From positions 19,666 to 76,533 of the forward strand of contig JAAVCP010000017.1 of NCBI GenBank assembly GCA_014802265.1: DNA of 56,868 bases, in the 5' to 3' direction. The stretch is from Bacteroides sp. (GTDB lineage Bacteria; Bacteroidota; Bacteroidia; Bacteroidales; Muribaculaceae). The translations under genes and the position numbers were made by a program. The notes under the pieces are model-generated. The model searched no databases. It was not told the DNA's origin and saw nothing but the letters and a program-made list of their open reading frames with translations. Of the stretch, positions 44,519 to 54,643 are shown piece after piece. Each line of letters starts with the position of its first letter. Position 1 is the stretch's first letter.

Positions 44519-45756
44519 TCAGAATTTTTTCATTGTTTTTACCAATATTTTAGCTTGTTTCCACTCGATTTTTTCTTCCTGAGAGTTGGTGATCACGAGG
44601 AGGTTGTCGCAGTGGAGTTCTTCAGCGGCTTCTACGAGGGCATCGAGTTCGCGTTTTCGGGTTTTCTCGGATGACATATCATAGCACACTTGGATGAGTT
44701 GCTCGACTTTCGAGCCTTTTCGTGTGACGAAATCAATCTCCTTATCGTTGCGTGTGCGATAGTAGAATAGTGTCTTGCCGGGAATATACCCGCGACGTAA
44801 TAGCTCCACAAACACTTGGTTCTCCAACAGTCTGCCGAGGTTCTCACTCAGGTTGAAAGCCGTGCTTTGCACAAAACCGTTGTCTACCACATAAACCTTG
44901 TTTGGGGCTTTCTTCATCAGCTTCATCTTGTTGTTGAAGCGCGGAAGATAGAAGAACAAATAGGGTTCTGCAAGATAGTCGCAGAATTTTTTTGTCGTGG
45001 TCACGCTTGACAGTCCCAATTCCGTGGCAAGATCATTCGCAGAAATTGGATTGCAGAAGTTGGAGAGTAGGTAAGTGGCAAGATTATATAGATCGGTCGT
45101 ATTCCTGACCTTGTGGCGTTTGGCAACGTCTTTTAACAAGATGGAGTCGAACAAAGTAGATAGATAGCTTTTGGTGATGTTGCGAGCCTGAATAGTTTCG
45201 GGATAACCTCCGTTACGCATATAATCATCAGCAACGACAATAGCCTGTGCAGATTGTTCTTCAAGATCAGGATTGACATTTTTCCAACGCATCGTTTCCT
45301 CAAACTGAAAGGTAGCATCTCGATCTGTAGATACCGCCCGGTCAAAACCGTCGCCATCTCACTGCTCAACATCTTGGCGTTACTACCGGTAATAATCAGA
45401 TTTTTGCCTCGACGGTATAGTTTATTGACCCACAAATCCCAATCAGGCAGATTCTGTATCTCATCAAGCAGCAGGTATTCATAGTCCGGATAGACATCCT
45501 CAAGCATCTGCATTACCAAATCTTCATCCCAGTTTTCAAGCAGAAGGCTATCATCAAAATTGAGATATGCGAAGTTCTTACCCTGTAACATGAGCAGTGC
45601 GAATACTGACTTACCGACGCGGCGGGGTCCCGTAATCAATTTGATCAGCGGATTAGAGAGTAACTCATCAAAATTATATCTGATATCCCGCTACTGATAG
45701 GGACGAGCCATCAGCTCATCACGCTCAGCCCTTTGATTGAGGATTATATTTTTCAT
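44519..45756 (-). pseudogene. DUF4143-type AAA ATP-binding protein, broken by a stop and a frameshift
   Basis: The gene begins at the ATG at 45756 (MKNIILNQRAERDELMARPY), hits an in-frame TAG (about 45690), and resumes with the Walker A motif ITGPRRVGKSV and Walker B YLLLDEIQN. After LPFS (about 45305) one T is missing and the frame moves to EETMRWKNVNPDLEEQ. The C-terminal DUF4143/nuclease-like domain (NDKEIDFVTRKGSKVEQLIQ) is intact to 44519. Two independent lesions indicate a true pseudogene, although a product could start at 45292. Such ATPases are common in Bacteroidales and of unclear function. Confidence 0.85.
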
Positions 45757-45789
45757 TTCGCAGTCGTATTAGATTGCAAAGATAATCAA

Positions 45790-45846
45790 TTTTATCCAAT
45801 AAATACCTTGTACTGGATAAAATAATATTGTTTTTATCCAATAAAA
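45790..45846. promoter_or_regulatory. Repeated operator-like motif upstream of the ATPase
   Basis: TTTTATCCAATAAA occurs at 45790 and again at 45832, with an inverted CTGGATAAAAT between them (about 45813). A -7 match TATCTTTG (minus strand, 45777-45784) lies next to it. This looks like a binding-site cluster, though the factor is unknown. Confidence 0.45.
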
Positions 45847-45949
45847 TGTGTGTATTGACTAAAATAGGTAAAATAGCGTGCAATTCACGCTTATCAGTGA
45901 TGGCTAAGTTTATATATCAATATTGAATCCATAATGATAGATAATACAT

Positions 45950-48265
45950 TCACATTCTTCGCTTCTCTGTTTTACCGGCTCCAGTACCCTTATATTGGGA
46001 ACGAGCTTTATTGAAAATATATCTTACAGTAATAGTAATGTTTCTGGGTTCGTGGTGGTTATACATATAGGTCTGTATGTCACCGCTGTATATTGTAACT
46101 TTATCCGTTGCCCTATCAAGGATATCAACAGCCTTCAACTGCAAGATTAAATTATCATTGAAAAATGACTTTCTAACACTCAGCCTGATCTGCTGGGTCG
46201 GTTTAATATAACAGTTTTGACTATTCGCAGCACTGTAGATCCATAGGTCTGCACCTATCTGCCAATTATTTGGCAGCGTGAACACATTATCCAAAGTGAA
46301 AGAATACATCGGCTTATTAAAGGATGTTTCTTTTCCTTTGTATTCAAGAGAGCAGAACTGTTTAAGCACACCTACTTCGGGTGTCGGTTGCCAGCAACCG
46401 AATGTGAGTTGTGCACCCAGTGTAAATTGTAAATTTTGGTAATGCGGCACATTCATGAACGTCAGGACTTTTACTAACGGATCATCTCCGTAATTGCGTG
46501 TTGTGTTAAATACGGCATCTATATCGTGGTTATACATAAAAACAGCATAGAAATATCTCCACATACCCATAGTCTGAACATTGTAAATTTTTGTTGGCTT
46601 TAACATAGGGTTACCGCTTTGATAGACATACTTGTTTATGTAAGAGGTACCTCCGTCAAGTTTATGATATGACGGTCTTTTCATTTTATTAGTAAAGTCA
46701 AGTGACAATCTTACTTTCCCAATTTTTGTGCTTACCGACATGGAAGGGAACAGGTTGTTATATTCTCTTGATAAAGATTCATCAAGTATATTACCTTCAA
46801 AATATCTGTATTTTGCAAATTCGTATCTAAGACCTAATGCAACATTCCATTTCCCAAAAGTTTGTGACAATGTAGCAAAACCGGCAAAATTATTTTCATG
46901 AATGTCGGTGAGCGAGTTGTCTATTGGTGTTCCGGTATAGTCATAGTTATACGAAAGACGGGAATTAGTATATTCCTCTCCAACTTCAAGCTCACCTTCC
47001 CACACAGGATAAGACACTATGAATTTCTCGGCTATAAGTCTGTTGGTTGACAGTCCGGTCGCATCTATAACAGAAGTGTGAATGTCTTGACCGGTCTGGT
47101 ATTCCTTTTGCAAATCATTGCTGTTTGAACGGCTTTGCAGGAAGTCTGCATTGAAATCCATTGACAGGTTGTCAATACTGCCATTATAATATAGGTTGGC
47201 TTCCTGTGAGGGATAATTCTTAGTCATATCATCATAAGAAGCTATCGTATGATCCATTGGATAGGTATTTTGATTACCAGTCATTATACTTTTTGTATCC
47301 AGATTTCCCTCTCCCTCCACTTTAGATCTGCCAAATTTATAATATGCACCAATGGAATGATTTGGAGTAATCAAATAACTAAAACCCACTTTACCGAATA
47401 GGTTGTGTGTTGTGCCTGAACCTTCATTATATATCGACTGAATGAAATTGTCAGAACCAAAGGTTGTCATTTCGCTAATATCCTTTATTTTACGCTTACC
47501 TTCATAGATGTTGAAGTTGCCAAACACTTCAAATCTATTGTGACGGTAACGCATATTTACATCAGTGTTGTTTCGAGTATATGACCAAAAGCCAAGAGCA
47601 TCAGTTATATCTATTCCAAAACCATCTCCTTTGGGTGGGATAGTTTTAATCTTTATGACTGCAGCAATATTTGAGGCATAAGCTGCACCGGGGTTGGAAA
47701 TCAATTCAACAGACCGTATTTCCTCTGATTTGAGTTGTTGTAAGTCAGACTGGTTTCTTATCTCACGTCCATTTATATATACTACGGGAGTTCCACGACC
47801 GAACACATTTAATTCTCCGTTTATGCCTGTTACCATAGGAATATGCGATAGCACATCATAGGCATTACCTATTTTGGCAAGTACCGTGTTTTGCACGGAG
47901 GTAACCATAGTATTACCTTTAAGTTGTGTTTGGGGTAGATTTGCTTTTACCACAACTTCATTGAGTGTAGTGTAGGCTTCCTGTAAAACAATGATTCCCA
48001 TATCTCCTGAGTCGAGGATAGGACTGATATAATCATCATATCCTATAATACTAATTTTTAGAGTATTTGCATTATGATTATTTTCAATATAAAAGATTCC
48101 ACTTTCATCAGTTGTTGTGCCCTTAATGAAAACGCTGTCATTTAATAAAATGATATTTGCGAACATTACAGGTTCGTTATATGTATCTACAACTTTTCCT
48201 TTGATAATCGCTCCCCACATACACAGAGGAAGGATAAAAAAGAGTATTGATATTAAGTATTTCAT
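45950..48265 (-). CDS. Outer-membrane beta-barrel protein, TonB-receptor-like with CarboxypepD-reg domain
   Basis: The 771-aa protein has a signal peptide (MKYLISILFFILPLCMWGA). A carboxypeptidase-regulatory-like domain follows (residues about 20-90: IIKGKVVDTYNEPVMFANII). Then comes a plug-like part (VYINGREIRNQSDLQQLKSE, VELISNPGAAYASNIAAVIK), and then a large barrel of the OMP_b-brl_3 type ending YKGTGAGKTEKRRM. Transport is not certain for this group, and no SusD partner is adjacent. Confidence 0.88.
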   Translation of the reverse strand: MKYLISILFFILPLCMWGAIIKGKVVDTYNEPVMFANIILLNDSVFIKGTTTDESGIFYIENNHNANTLKISIIGYDDYISPILDSGDMGIIVLQEAYTTLNEVVVKANLPQTQLKGNTMVTSVQNTVLAKIGNAYDVLSHIPMVTGINGELNVFGRGTPVVYINGREIRNQSDLQQLKSEEIRSVELISNPGAAYASNIAAVIKIKTIPPKGDGFGIDITDALGFWSYTRNNTDVNMRYRHNRFEVFGNFNIYEGKRKIKDISEMTTFGSDNFIQSIYNEGSGTTHNLFGKVGFSYLITPNHSIGAYYKFGRSKVEGEGNLDTKSIMTGNQNTYPMDHTIASYDDMTKNYPSQEANLYYNGSIDNLSMDFNADFLQSRSNSNDLQKEYQTGQDIHTSVIDATGLSTNRLIAEKFIVSYPVWEGELEVGEEYTNSRLSYNYDYTGTPIDNSLTDIHENNFAGFATLSQTFGKWNVALGLRYEFAKYRYFEGNILDESLSREYNNLFPSMSVSTKIGKVRLSLDFTNKMKRPSYHKLDGGTSYINKYVYQSGNPMLKPTKIYNVQTMGMWRYFYAVFMYNHDIDAVFNTTRNYGDDPLVKVLTFMNVPHYQNLQFTLGAQLTFGCWQPTPEVGVLKQFCSLEYKGKETSFNKPMYSFTLDNVFTLPNNWQIGADLWIYSAANSQNCYIKPTQQIRLSVRKSFFNDNLILQLKAVDILDRATDKVTIYSGDIQTYMYNHHEPRNITITVRYIFNKARSQYKGTGAGKTEKRRM

Positions 48266-48448
48266 ATGTTATTGTTTTGTTGATTCTTTGTTTTTAAACA
48301 TTTCAATTTTTTGAATCTTACGGCGTGAGTTATAGATATAAAGCGGTTTTACAAGACAATATGTTTAATACTTATAGTACCTTCCCTAACCGAGGGGAGT
48401 CGCTTACCGGGGTAGAAAAAGTCCGAGGTTATTTCATAGATGCGGGTT

Positions 48449-49267
48449 TTAGTTTTTTCGAATAGTGAAATTCAGTTTTTGAAGCCCAAGTTTATATACA
48501 TTGGCAAGAACAATGGTATACTTTAATTCTTCATTTGCTTTCAAGTTTTTCACTATATCATTGAACTCATCTTCCGGCACGACATTCTTGAACATGGGCC
48601 CTGATGATTCATTTCGAACGAGCCTGACTTTAGTAGTCAAAGGTGAGAAAACATAAGAGTAGGTTGCCTGATATGGAATATGCTGGAATGTTGTCCAGTT
48701 GGGATCATCCATTGGCAGGACATCTTCAATATATATTCTGACATTCTTATAGCTTGGAGCTTGACAGCCATCGGAATAGGAGAGTATCCCGTCGCCATTT
48801 ACATTGTACAGCGACTCAATGGCATATTTTTTGAAAGGACAACGTTCTTGATATTCTATATCATCTATAGAAGTCACATCCTTATCTACCGGGACTTCGG
48901 GCTCTTCCACAAGCCTGTCCGACAATATTTTTATAAGTGAATAAGTGTAGCAATAAGTATCGGCAGGGGGATTTGCAAGTGTTGTTCTTATGACACTAAG
49001 ATAATACTCATGTCCTCGCTCGTAAGTAAAACCCTCGATTTCCCCGAACATCATGGGCTGCCATGTGTCGGGGTCATTAGGCAACTTGACAAGCATACAT
49101 TCGATGGGATGCTCCTTATTGCCATCTGACCAGACGTATGTAACGCCCGTTTCTGCAGAGATATCTATTCTAATTTCCTCTACTTTATCTTTGGGCTCAT
49201 CTTCATTGATACACGCTGTCATGAAAAGACAGACGATGAGAATAAATGGAATTAAAAAGGTTTTCAT
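48449..49267 (-). CDS. DUF4377 family lipoprotein
   Basis: The 272-aa product has lipobox FMTAC at residues 15-19. A DUF4377 module is visible at about residues 55-115 (GEIEGFTYERGHEYYLSVIR, NPPADTYCYTYSLIKIL). The rest is unassigned, with CPFKKYAIESLYNVNGDGIL like a dockerin- or calcium-loop element. Function is unknown. The 48266-48448 gap upstream of the barrel gene holds no gene that I see. Confidence 0.75.
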   Translation of the reverse strand: MKTFLIPFILIVCLFMTACINEDEPKDKVEEIRIDISAETGVTYVWSDGNKEHPIECMLVKLPNDPDTWQPMMFGEIEGFTYERGHEYYLSVIRTTLANPPADTYCYTYSLIKILSDRLVEEPEVPVDKDVTSIDDIEYQERCPFKKYAIESLYNVNGDGILSYSDGCQAPSYKNVRIYIEDVLPMDDPNWTTFQHIPYQATYSYVFSPLTTKVRLVRNESSGPMFKNVVPEDEFNDIVKNLKANEELKYTIVLANVYKLGLQKLNFTIRKN

Positions 49268-49287
49268 TCACATATGGTTTAAATTTA

Positions 49288-49512
49288 TTAGTTTTGATTG
49301 TATCCCTCTGATTCTCTGAAGCTGGAAAATACACGGCGTGAGATATTGAGATAGGAGGCAACATCTCCGTATGATGCAATCTCCGCTATATAAGGATTGT
49401 GGTCAAGTAATCGAAGATAGCGCTGTGCCGGAGTATAGCTACGAAATTCCGAGATCTGATCATACAGTTGCTCAGACATTTGGTAGCATAACAGGATACC
49501 ATAATGTAACAC
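49288..49512 (-). pseudogene. C-terminal remnant of a Crp/Fnr regulator
   Basis: A 74-codon frame reads SEQLYDQISEFRSYTPAQRY, LRLLDHNPYIAEIASYGDVA and SYLNISRRVFSSFRESEGYN. This is the linker and helix-turn-helix end of Crp/Fnr proteins without the cyclic-nucleotide-binding domain. It resembles the end of the full-length regulator at 56002-56565 and a shorter remnant at 52579-52650. Confidence 0.65.
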
Positions 49513-49532
49513 AATCTTTTCCTATCCATAAG

Positions 49533-50867
49533 TCAATGTGACTTCAAGAACTCAACTGCGTTATCTAACTGGGAATCTTTTCCATTGATTAAATCATCGA
49601 CAGTATACTCAAATTCTATATCAGGAATTATACCTGTTTCAATGATGCCTGTGCCGTCAGGGTTGAAATAAGCCCATGTCGATAGTCCATATCGGTATCC
49701 ATTTGGCAGATTAAAATATCGTGGGTGCGAAATAACTCCGATCGTATGAGAGCCTACTAATGTAGCCAAGCCAAGATTTTTCATTGTTATAGCAAAATCT
49801 TCTGCAGCAGATCCGGTATATCCATTAGTCAGAACAACTACAGGACTTTTGATTTTCAGGGAGTCGGGCGTTTGGCTGAATCGACTGCCGCCTATGCGCA
49901 CAACTTCCATTGCTGTTTCGTTGGCGAAATCTTTGAGCTGAGGAATTTGACTGCCATATTCTTGAAAAGCATCATTGGCTACACGACATTTATAAATAAG
50001 AGCAGAATTTTGGTCTTTATCAGCTGGTGCTATATAATCCAATACAGTAGGATTCCAACTTTCATCGGTACCTCCTCGGTTTCCTCTGATATCAAAGATA
50101 ATACCCTTCGCCTCACGGAATAATGGTAAATTATCATTAAATACCCTATTGACTTCATCAGGCTTAGTGAAATCAGACATTCGCATATATGCGATATTTC
50201 CGGGGAGCTTTTCAACATAGGCAGCTCTCCTATCTATCGGGGTATACCATTCGTAGGAATCCATACTCTGCGAATCCATGCGATTGAAGGTAAGTATCTC
50301 AACCTTGTTTTTAGGGGTGAGAAATTCAAGACTAACTTCCGTGCCATCCTCTCCATTTAGAAATGTGTCTAACGACTTACGAAACTTCCAATCATCGTTG
50401 GGGGCGGCAACATAAGGAAAGACATTTGATTCAAGGAAATCAGTTAGCTGCACACCATCAATCTTAATGAGTTGACTGCCGATAGGTATTTTTTTTGCAA
50501 ATTGTTTCCCAATATTCTTGACATATACCTTATTGTCGAGACCAATAAATTGAATCGGAACGGTTGCTGTGGGGGTATCGGCAAAAAAGCGAGTATGCCC
50601 GTCACCGAATTTAGCTAGAAATTCAGTCATTAAGAGTGAAAAAGCTTGTTCACTTTCGGCATTCATCACTTTCGGCAAGAAAACCTTATATAAACTGTCC
50701 GGATTGGCGTGCTCAAAGTGTTGCGGAAATGCAAAGTTATCACGCACATTTCTCCAGACTGTTGAAAGAATATAAACCTTATCCTCGGTTGTAGTATCAG
50801 CCTTTGCATATGGACTGTTCCCTATAAGACTGAGGACAAAAAGAAAAGAAATGATGATTTTTTTCAT
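49533..50867 (-). CDS. S41 family (C-terminal processing) peptidase
   Basis: I choose the ATG at 50867, giving a signal peptide (MKKIIISFLFVLSLIGNSPY); the frame is open 85 codons further but without signal features. The 444-aa protein has a PDZ-like region (IPIGSQLIKIDGVQLTDFLE) and the S41 core: GIIFDIRGNRGGTDESW and the catalytic serine in LTNGYTGSAAEDFAITMKN. It is exported to the periplasm or surface. The substrate is unknown. Confidence 0.88.
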   Translation of the reverse strand: MKKIIISFLFVLSLIGNSPYAKADTTTEDKVYILSTVWRNVRDNFAFPQHFEHANPDSLYKVFLPKVMNAESEQAFSLLMTEFLAKFGDGHTRFFADTPTATVPIQFIGLDNKVYVKNIGKQFAKKIPIGSQLIKIDGVQLTDFLESNVFPYVAAPNDDWKFRKSLDTFLNGEDGTEVSLEFLTPKNKVEILTFNRMDSQSMDSYEWYTPIDRRAAYVEKLPGNIAYMRMSDFTKPDEVNRVFNDNLPLFREAKGIIFDIRGNRGGTDESWNPTVLDYIAPADKDQNSALIYKCRVANDAFQEYGSQIPQLKDFANETAMEVVRIGGSRFSQTPDSLKIKSPVVVLTNGYTGSAAEDFAITMKNLGLATLVGSHTIGVISHPRYFNLPNGYRYGLSTWAYFNPDGTGIIETGIIPDIEFEYTVDDLINGKDSQLDNAVEFLKSH

Positions 50868-50994
50868 ACTATCGTTATGTTTGAGAGTTATTATTAAGGA
50901 TAACACATAGTTTTGGTATACTATATTAGTTCTCCTACCTGTAATCCGTTTCAATAAGGTCGAACCCTTCTTTTCTACTTTCATACTCAATTTT

Positions 50995-51219
50995 TTATTG
51001 TGAAAGACGTGGACCATTACCTCCGAAATACCAGTCGCTAATTCCTTGAATATTATCATACCGGTACCGACAAAGCTCAAGAAATTTCTTTCTCGTTGTA
51101 TTCTCATAAGAATAAGACTCATTATTATCTATATCAATGACTCTTCCAGACACATTGATTTGTGCCACGGCAACAGTCACAACAGAAGAAAAGAGCAGAT
51201 AGGTTACGATTCTTTTCAT
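50995..51219 (-). pseudogene. Truncated exported protein fragment
   Basis: The 74-codon frame starts with a good signal peptide (MKRIVTYLLFSSVVTVAVAQ) and INVSGRVIDIDN, the start of a CarboxypepD-reg/TonB-receptor-like protein, then runs into unrelated sequence (FLELCRYRYDNIQG) and stops. It is probably the 5' end of a lost barrel gene. Translation of a 74-aa peptide cannot be excluded. Confidence 0.45.
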
Positions 51220-51410
51220 TTGCGATAATCAGTTTAAAATACTAACACAGTTTTAGCAAGCCCGTAATCGGGTTCGCCATACACAGCGTTACCAGAATAG
51301 AAAAAGTCTTTCACTCTACTATCACTCATGGTGCGAAAAATAAAGTACGTCTTACAAAATTACGCACAAGAAATGAAAATGGGTATGACAATACCCCAAA
51401 ATCGTCTCGG

Positions 51411-51443
51411 AGAAGGCGAATTATAAACTTGGATTTATATTTT
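51411..51443. repeat. 33-bp direct repeat, copy 1
   Basis: AGAAGGCGAATTATAAACTT and the following 13 bases are identical to 55961-55993. The copy lies downstream of the gene ending at 51459 and includes one arm of a hairpin (TCGTCT/AGGCGA, with one G-T pair), so it probably serves as a terminator. Confidence 0.8.
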
Positions 51444-51458
51444 ACTCAAATGATGCCT

Positions 51459-51857
51459 TTATAAGTGCTCTTTCAATGAATTATATATCTCGAATATCAA
51501 TGCTTTATCCGGGCTATTGATTGTAAAACCACCACTTTCTATACGGCAGTTGACGGTCGGAGCCATTATCACAGAGTCGTTGAATACAAAACCTATGCGT
51601 TTACCGATTCTTCCTTCAGTGGCGTCAGCCCATTTCTGAATCATCTTCGCTTTCAGCCTCCCATTAATAACTGCCATATCTGAAAATGATGTGGTATCAA
51701 GAGAAATTGCGGCAAAATCTTTTGTCGTAACAATTGCTTTACCCTCGATTCTGTTCTCTGGAATGTCCGCAACCAAATACCAGCCATTAACTCGGTGCAT
51801 GGAAGAACAACCTGCAATAACAAAGCATATTATTATTGATGCAATTATTCTGTGCAT
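51459..51857 (-). CDS. Lipoprotein with SecD P1-head-like domain
   Basis: The 132-aa product has lipobox FVIAGC at residues 12-17. The C-terminal part KWADATEGRIGKRIGFVFND, SVIMAPTVNCRIESGGFTIN matches the P1 head subdomain of SecD/SecDF, which Bacteroidales also carry as stand-alone lipoproteins. It lacks any membrane-channel part. Its role is unknown, perhaps substrate binding at the periplasmic face. Confidence 0.75.
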   Translation of the reverse strand: MHRIIASIIICFVIAGCSSMHRVNGWYLVADIPENRIEGKAIVTTKDFAAISLDTTSFSDMAVINGRLKAKMIQKWADATEGRIGKRIGFVFNDSVIMAPTVNCRIESGGFTINSPDKALIFEIYNSLKEHL

Positions 51858-51887
51858 AATTAGAATAGAAAATCAACGACGGAAAAA

Positions 51888-52526
51888 TCAGAAGAAATAT
51901 TTAAATGACATCCGGATCTTATTGGCATATAGGTCTATATCTGATTGACTTATCATGTGCAGCAATCCGAAGTATCCGATAATGTCTATTTCATATTTAT
52001 CGTAAAAGCAGAGTCCACATCCTATTCCCCATGAAAGATTGAGATGATTCCAATTGAAGTCAGGCATATCGATACTGTCACTTACTTTATTGCTGAAACA
52101 GTAGGAACCTTCAATCCCTGTAAGAGGCAATATATCCATTTCATCGGAAATACCGAATGAATGTTCAATAGAGATGGATATGGGGACCGACAATCTTTCA
52201 AGACTAATAGCATGAGGGATGACCTTTGAAGCTGATATGTGTAGGTTATCATAACAGATTGATACATCCCCGTCAATAAACCAGTTACCTTTTAACTGAA
52301 TCCTACATGCGCATCCAATGCCACCACCATAACTTATATTGGTTTTATCATATGGCTTAAATGTTTTCCAATTGCCTGGAATATTTAGATTAAACTGAGG
52401 CATGAGAGCCCACGATATACGGCTTCTTTTTATGGCGTTCCCGGTATCTTCTGCCCTCATAATTGACGGAGATATCAAAAATATAGCCATTAATAAGGAG
52501 TACGTATAATTTGCAGATGTTTTCAT
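51888..52526 (-). CDS. Small outer-membrane beta-barrel protein
   Basis: The 212-aa product has a signal peptide (residues 1-25, ending IMRAE). Alternating hydrophobic strands follow and end in a terminal aromatic (MSFKYFF), the usual C-terminus of outer-membrane barrels. No catalytic motif is seen. It resembles PorT- or DUF3575-like proteins only in general form. Confidence 0.65.
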   Translation of the reverse strand: MKTSANYTYSLLMAIFLISPSIMRAEDTGNAIKRSRISWALMPQFNLNIPGNWKTFKPYDKTNISYGGGIGCACRIQLKGNWFIDGDVSICYDNLHISASKVIPHAISLERLSVPISISIEHSFGISDEMDILPLTGIEGSYCFSNKVSDSIDMPDFNWNHLNLSWGIGCGLCFYDKYEIDIIGYFGLLHMISQSDIDLYANKIRMSFKYFF

Positions 52527-52578
52527 GATAAGGTTCTTACCTATTGGTTGAATATGAATTTCATTTTACTGGTTAGAT

Positions 52579-52650
52579 TTATCTGATTCTCTGAAGCTGA
52601 CGGCACGAGATATTGAAGTACGAGGCAATGTCTCCGTACGAAGAGGTCTA
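52579..52650 (-). pseudogene. Second Crp/Fnr helix-turn-helix remnant
   Basis: The minus strand reads SSYGDIASYFNISCRQLQRI and a stop, the recognition-helix end of a Crp/Fnr protein, with DNA similar to the remnant at 49288. Only about 22 codons remain. Confidence 0.6.
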
Positions 52651-52655
52651 TGACA

Positions 52656-53435
52656 TCAATTTTGTGATAATTCTTCGATTACATAAATTGCTTCAGCTTG
52701 GTTTTCTTCGGAAGCTCCTACTTTCGCAAAACGCACGATTCCATTTTTATCGACAACGATCGTCAGTGGAAACCCTTGTTGCCCTACAAGGGCTACTAAG
52801 TCCGTCGCTTCCTGAAGATGAGTCCATGTAAAATTATGCTGCTTTATGATAGGAAGTATTTCTTTTGCATTGTGACGAGATGCTGAAAGAAAAACCACAT
52901 TGGGAAACTTTTCTTTCCACGTAGAGAGTATAGGCATTTCTCGTCGGCAAGGTCCACACTCAGTTTGCCACAAATTGATTACGTAAATTTTATCTTTCAG
53001 TTTTTCATTGTTCCAGAGAATATTCTCGGTATCACAATATTCAAAATCTATAAATGGTTCTCCAACAGTAACTCCTATGCCGGAATATCCGTAAGTAGTT
53101 TGAGGTTTGCGACCTTCGTAGTCGCGAAGCAACTTTTGGGAATACATGACACTCTCTACCGGGATAGCCTTATTGACGATAGATTCCTCCATAATATAGC
53201 CTTGTGGCAGATAAACTGCCATAACCTTTTTTCCCTCCGGATCTTTAAGAATAGCTATGGTAGATTCTCCCGGAATAAGTGATTTAGTAGGCACGGATTT
53301 GTCAAAAAATAAGCCATCTACTATTGCGGCAGCCCGCACTAAACTATCATTAGATGTTTGAGCATACATACTTAAACTGGAAAACCCACTCAAACATACG
53401 ATTAGTGAAACAATCAGAGTAAAAAGATTTTTCAT
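52656..53435 (-). CDS. TlpA-like thiol-disulfide oxidoreductase
   Basis: The 259-aa product has a signal peptide ending at SMYAQ (about residue 26), an N-terminal domain of about 110 residues and a thioredoxin domain with the active site CGPC in LWQTECGPCRREMPILSTWK. The cis-Pro region GQQGFPLTIVVDKNGIVRF is also seen. It acts on disulfides of exported proteins in the periplasm. Confidence 0.88.
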   Translation of the reverse strand: MKNLFTLIVSLIVCLSGFSSLSMYAQTSNDSLVRAAAIVDGLFFDKSVPTKSLIPGESTIAILKDPEGKKVMAVYLPQGYIMEESIVNKAIPVESVMYSQKLLRDYEGRKPQTTYGYSGIGVTVGEPFIDFEYCDTENILWNNEKLKDKIYVINLWQTECGPCRREMPILSTWKEKFPNVVFLSASRHNAKEILPIIKQHNFTWTHLQEATDLVALVGQQGFPLTIVVDKNGIVRFAKVGASEENQAEAIYVIEELSQN

Positions 53436-53454
53436 ATTCTGGAGATTTATATAT

Positions 53455-54630
53455 TTAATGTGTGACGTAATACCATTTAGTATTGTTCTTATCTGCCGCT
53501 CTTTGACTTACACTGGGATCAGACGTTGTTATCCCGGAATAACTGTTGATTGTTATAGGACCACGTGTAGCCGTATAGAATTGAGCAGTATTTGTCTTAT
53601 AGGGAACAAGTTCATTCAACCTTATCTCAAATTCATTTCTAATGCTTTCGGGAGCTTCATTCTGTTCAAGCATCAAATTTATGTAGTCACCGAAATCATA
53701 GAAAATTGTAGGTGAGTAACCATCCAAATTCTGTAGTTGTCCACGCTGATAATCATCAAAGGTATACATGCTATTAACATACCTCATGAAACTCGCCATC
53801 TCATCAATTTGGGAAAGATCGGTAACAGAAAGAGTACCGCAAGGAACAGAATAATTTGAATAAAATTCATGGAAATCATCACATACTGCCTTATAGTCAG
53901 GCGTACCAAGCAGATGTTTCCCCATAGTCGCGTAAGGCATACCGTATGCCATGACTTCGCAGGTTGAAGCTATCAGATAATCAGCTGCATCCTTTAACTC
54001 ATAAGCTACTTCAATGGAGGACATATAACAGTCATCAAACAGAATATACTCCATCTTCACGCCTGTGTTTTCAATAGCTGCCGACAATGTTGATATGTCG
54101 GTCTGAAATTCCGATGTGGTTCCTCCGAAATATCGTGTGAGTGGTCTATTAGGATAATCCCAATGTAGTTTTTCCTGTGAACGCAAGGCTCTACTTGTCT
54201 TGACCGGAAGCCAGCCCATGCCATGACAGCCTATAATCATTGAATACCTTTTTGCAGGAGCATAGGAGATAACATCTTCAAGAATCTGAGTAATTCCGGC
54301 TTCCGTGGTGAACGCCGGATATGAATATGGCTTTATATCTATCCGTTGACATTCTCCATTCTCATATTTGATCTCAAACAGTGACGCTTCCGTAGACGTC
54401 TTTGAGATAAAAACGATGACTCTTTCGTTATGCAATCCTCCCATCTCTTCTATACAAGATTCCATATCCTTGATGTTCTGATAGAAGTAGCCCGTAAGGT
54501 TGGAAGACCATGGCATATACATCAATAAGGTCTTCTCATTGATCACTTCTTCAGGAAAAGGATCATCTGACTGACTGCACGAAGTCAGAAACAATAATGG
54601 TATAAAAAGAATCAGTATATGTTTTTTCAT
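53455..54630 (-). CDS. Clostripain-related (C11) cysteine peptidase lipoprotein
   Basis: The 391-aa product has lipobox LFLTSC at about residues 13-18. The catalytic His lies in MIIGCHGMGWLP and Cys in YILFDDCYMSSIEVAYEL, the C11 dyad; LLMYMPWSSNLTGYFYQNIK is the conserved family opening. It is predicted to be anchored on the cell surface or in the periplasm. It lies 13 bp downstream of the PstS-like gene and was probably co-transcribed with it. Confidence 0.88.
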   Translation of the reverse strand: MKKHILILFIPLLFLTSCSQSDDPFPEEVINEKTLLMYMPWSSNLTGYFYQNIKDMESCIEEMGGLHNERVIVFISKTSTEASLFEIKYENGECQRIDIKPYSYPAFTTEAGITQILEDVISYAPAKRYSMIIGCHGMGWLPVKTSRALRSQEKLHWDYPNRPLTRYFGGTTSEFQTDISTLSAAIENTGVKMEYILFDDCYMSSIEVAYELKDAADYLIASTCEVMAYGMPYATMGKHLLGTPDYKAVCDDFHEFYSNYSVPCGTLSVTDLSQIDEMASFMRYVNSMYTFDDYQRGQLQNLDGYSPTIFYDFGDYINLMLEQNEAPESIRNEFEIRLNELVPYKTNTAQFYTATRGPITINSYSGITTSDPSVSQRAADKNNTKWYYVTH

Positions 54631-54643
54631 TTCAAGATTGGTG

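Noticed and set aside
50867..51122. N-terminal extension of the S41 peptidase
   Set aside because: The extension has no signal peptide or family motif and lies across the upstream spacer and another fragment; the Met at 50867 gives a clean signal peptide.
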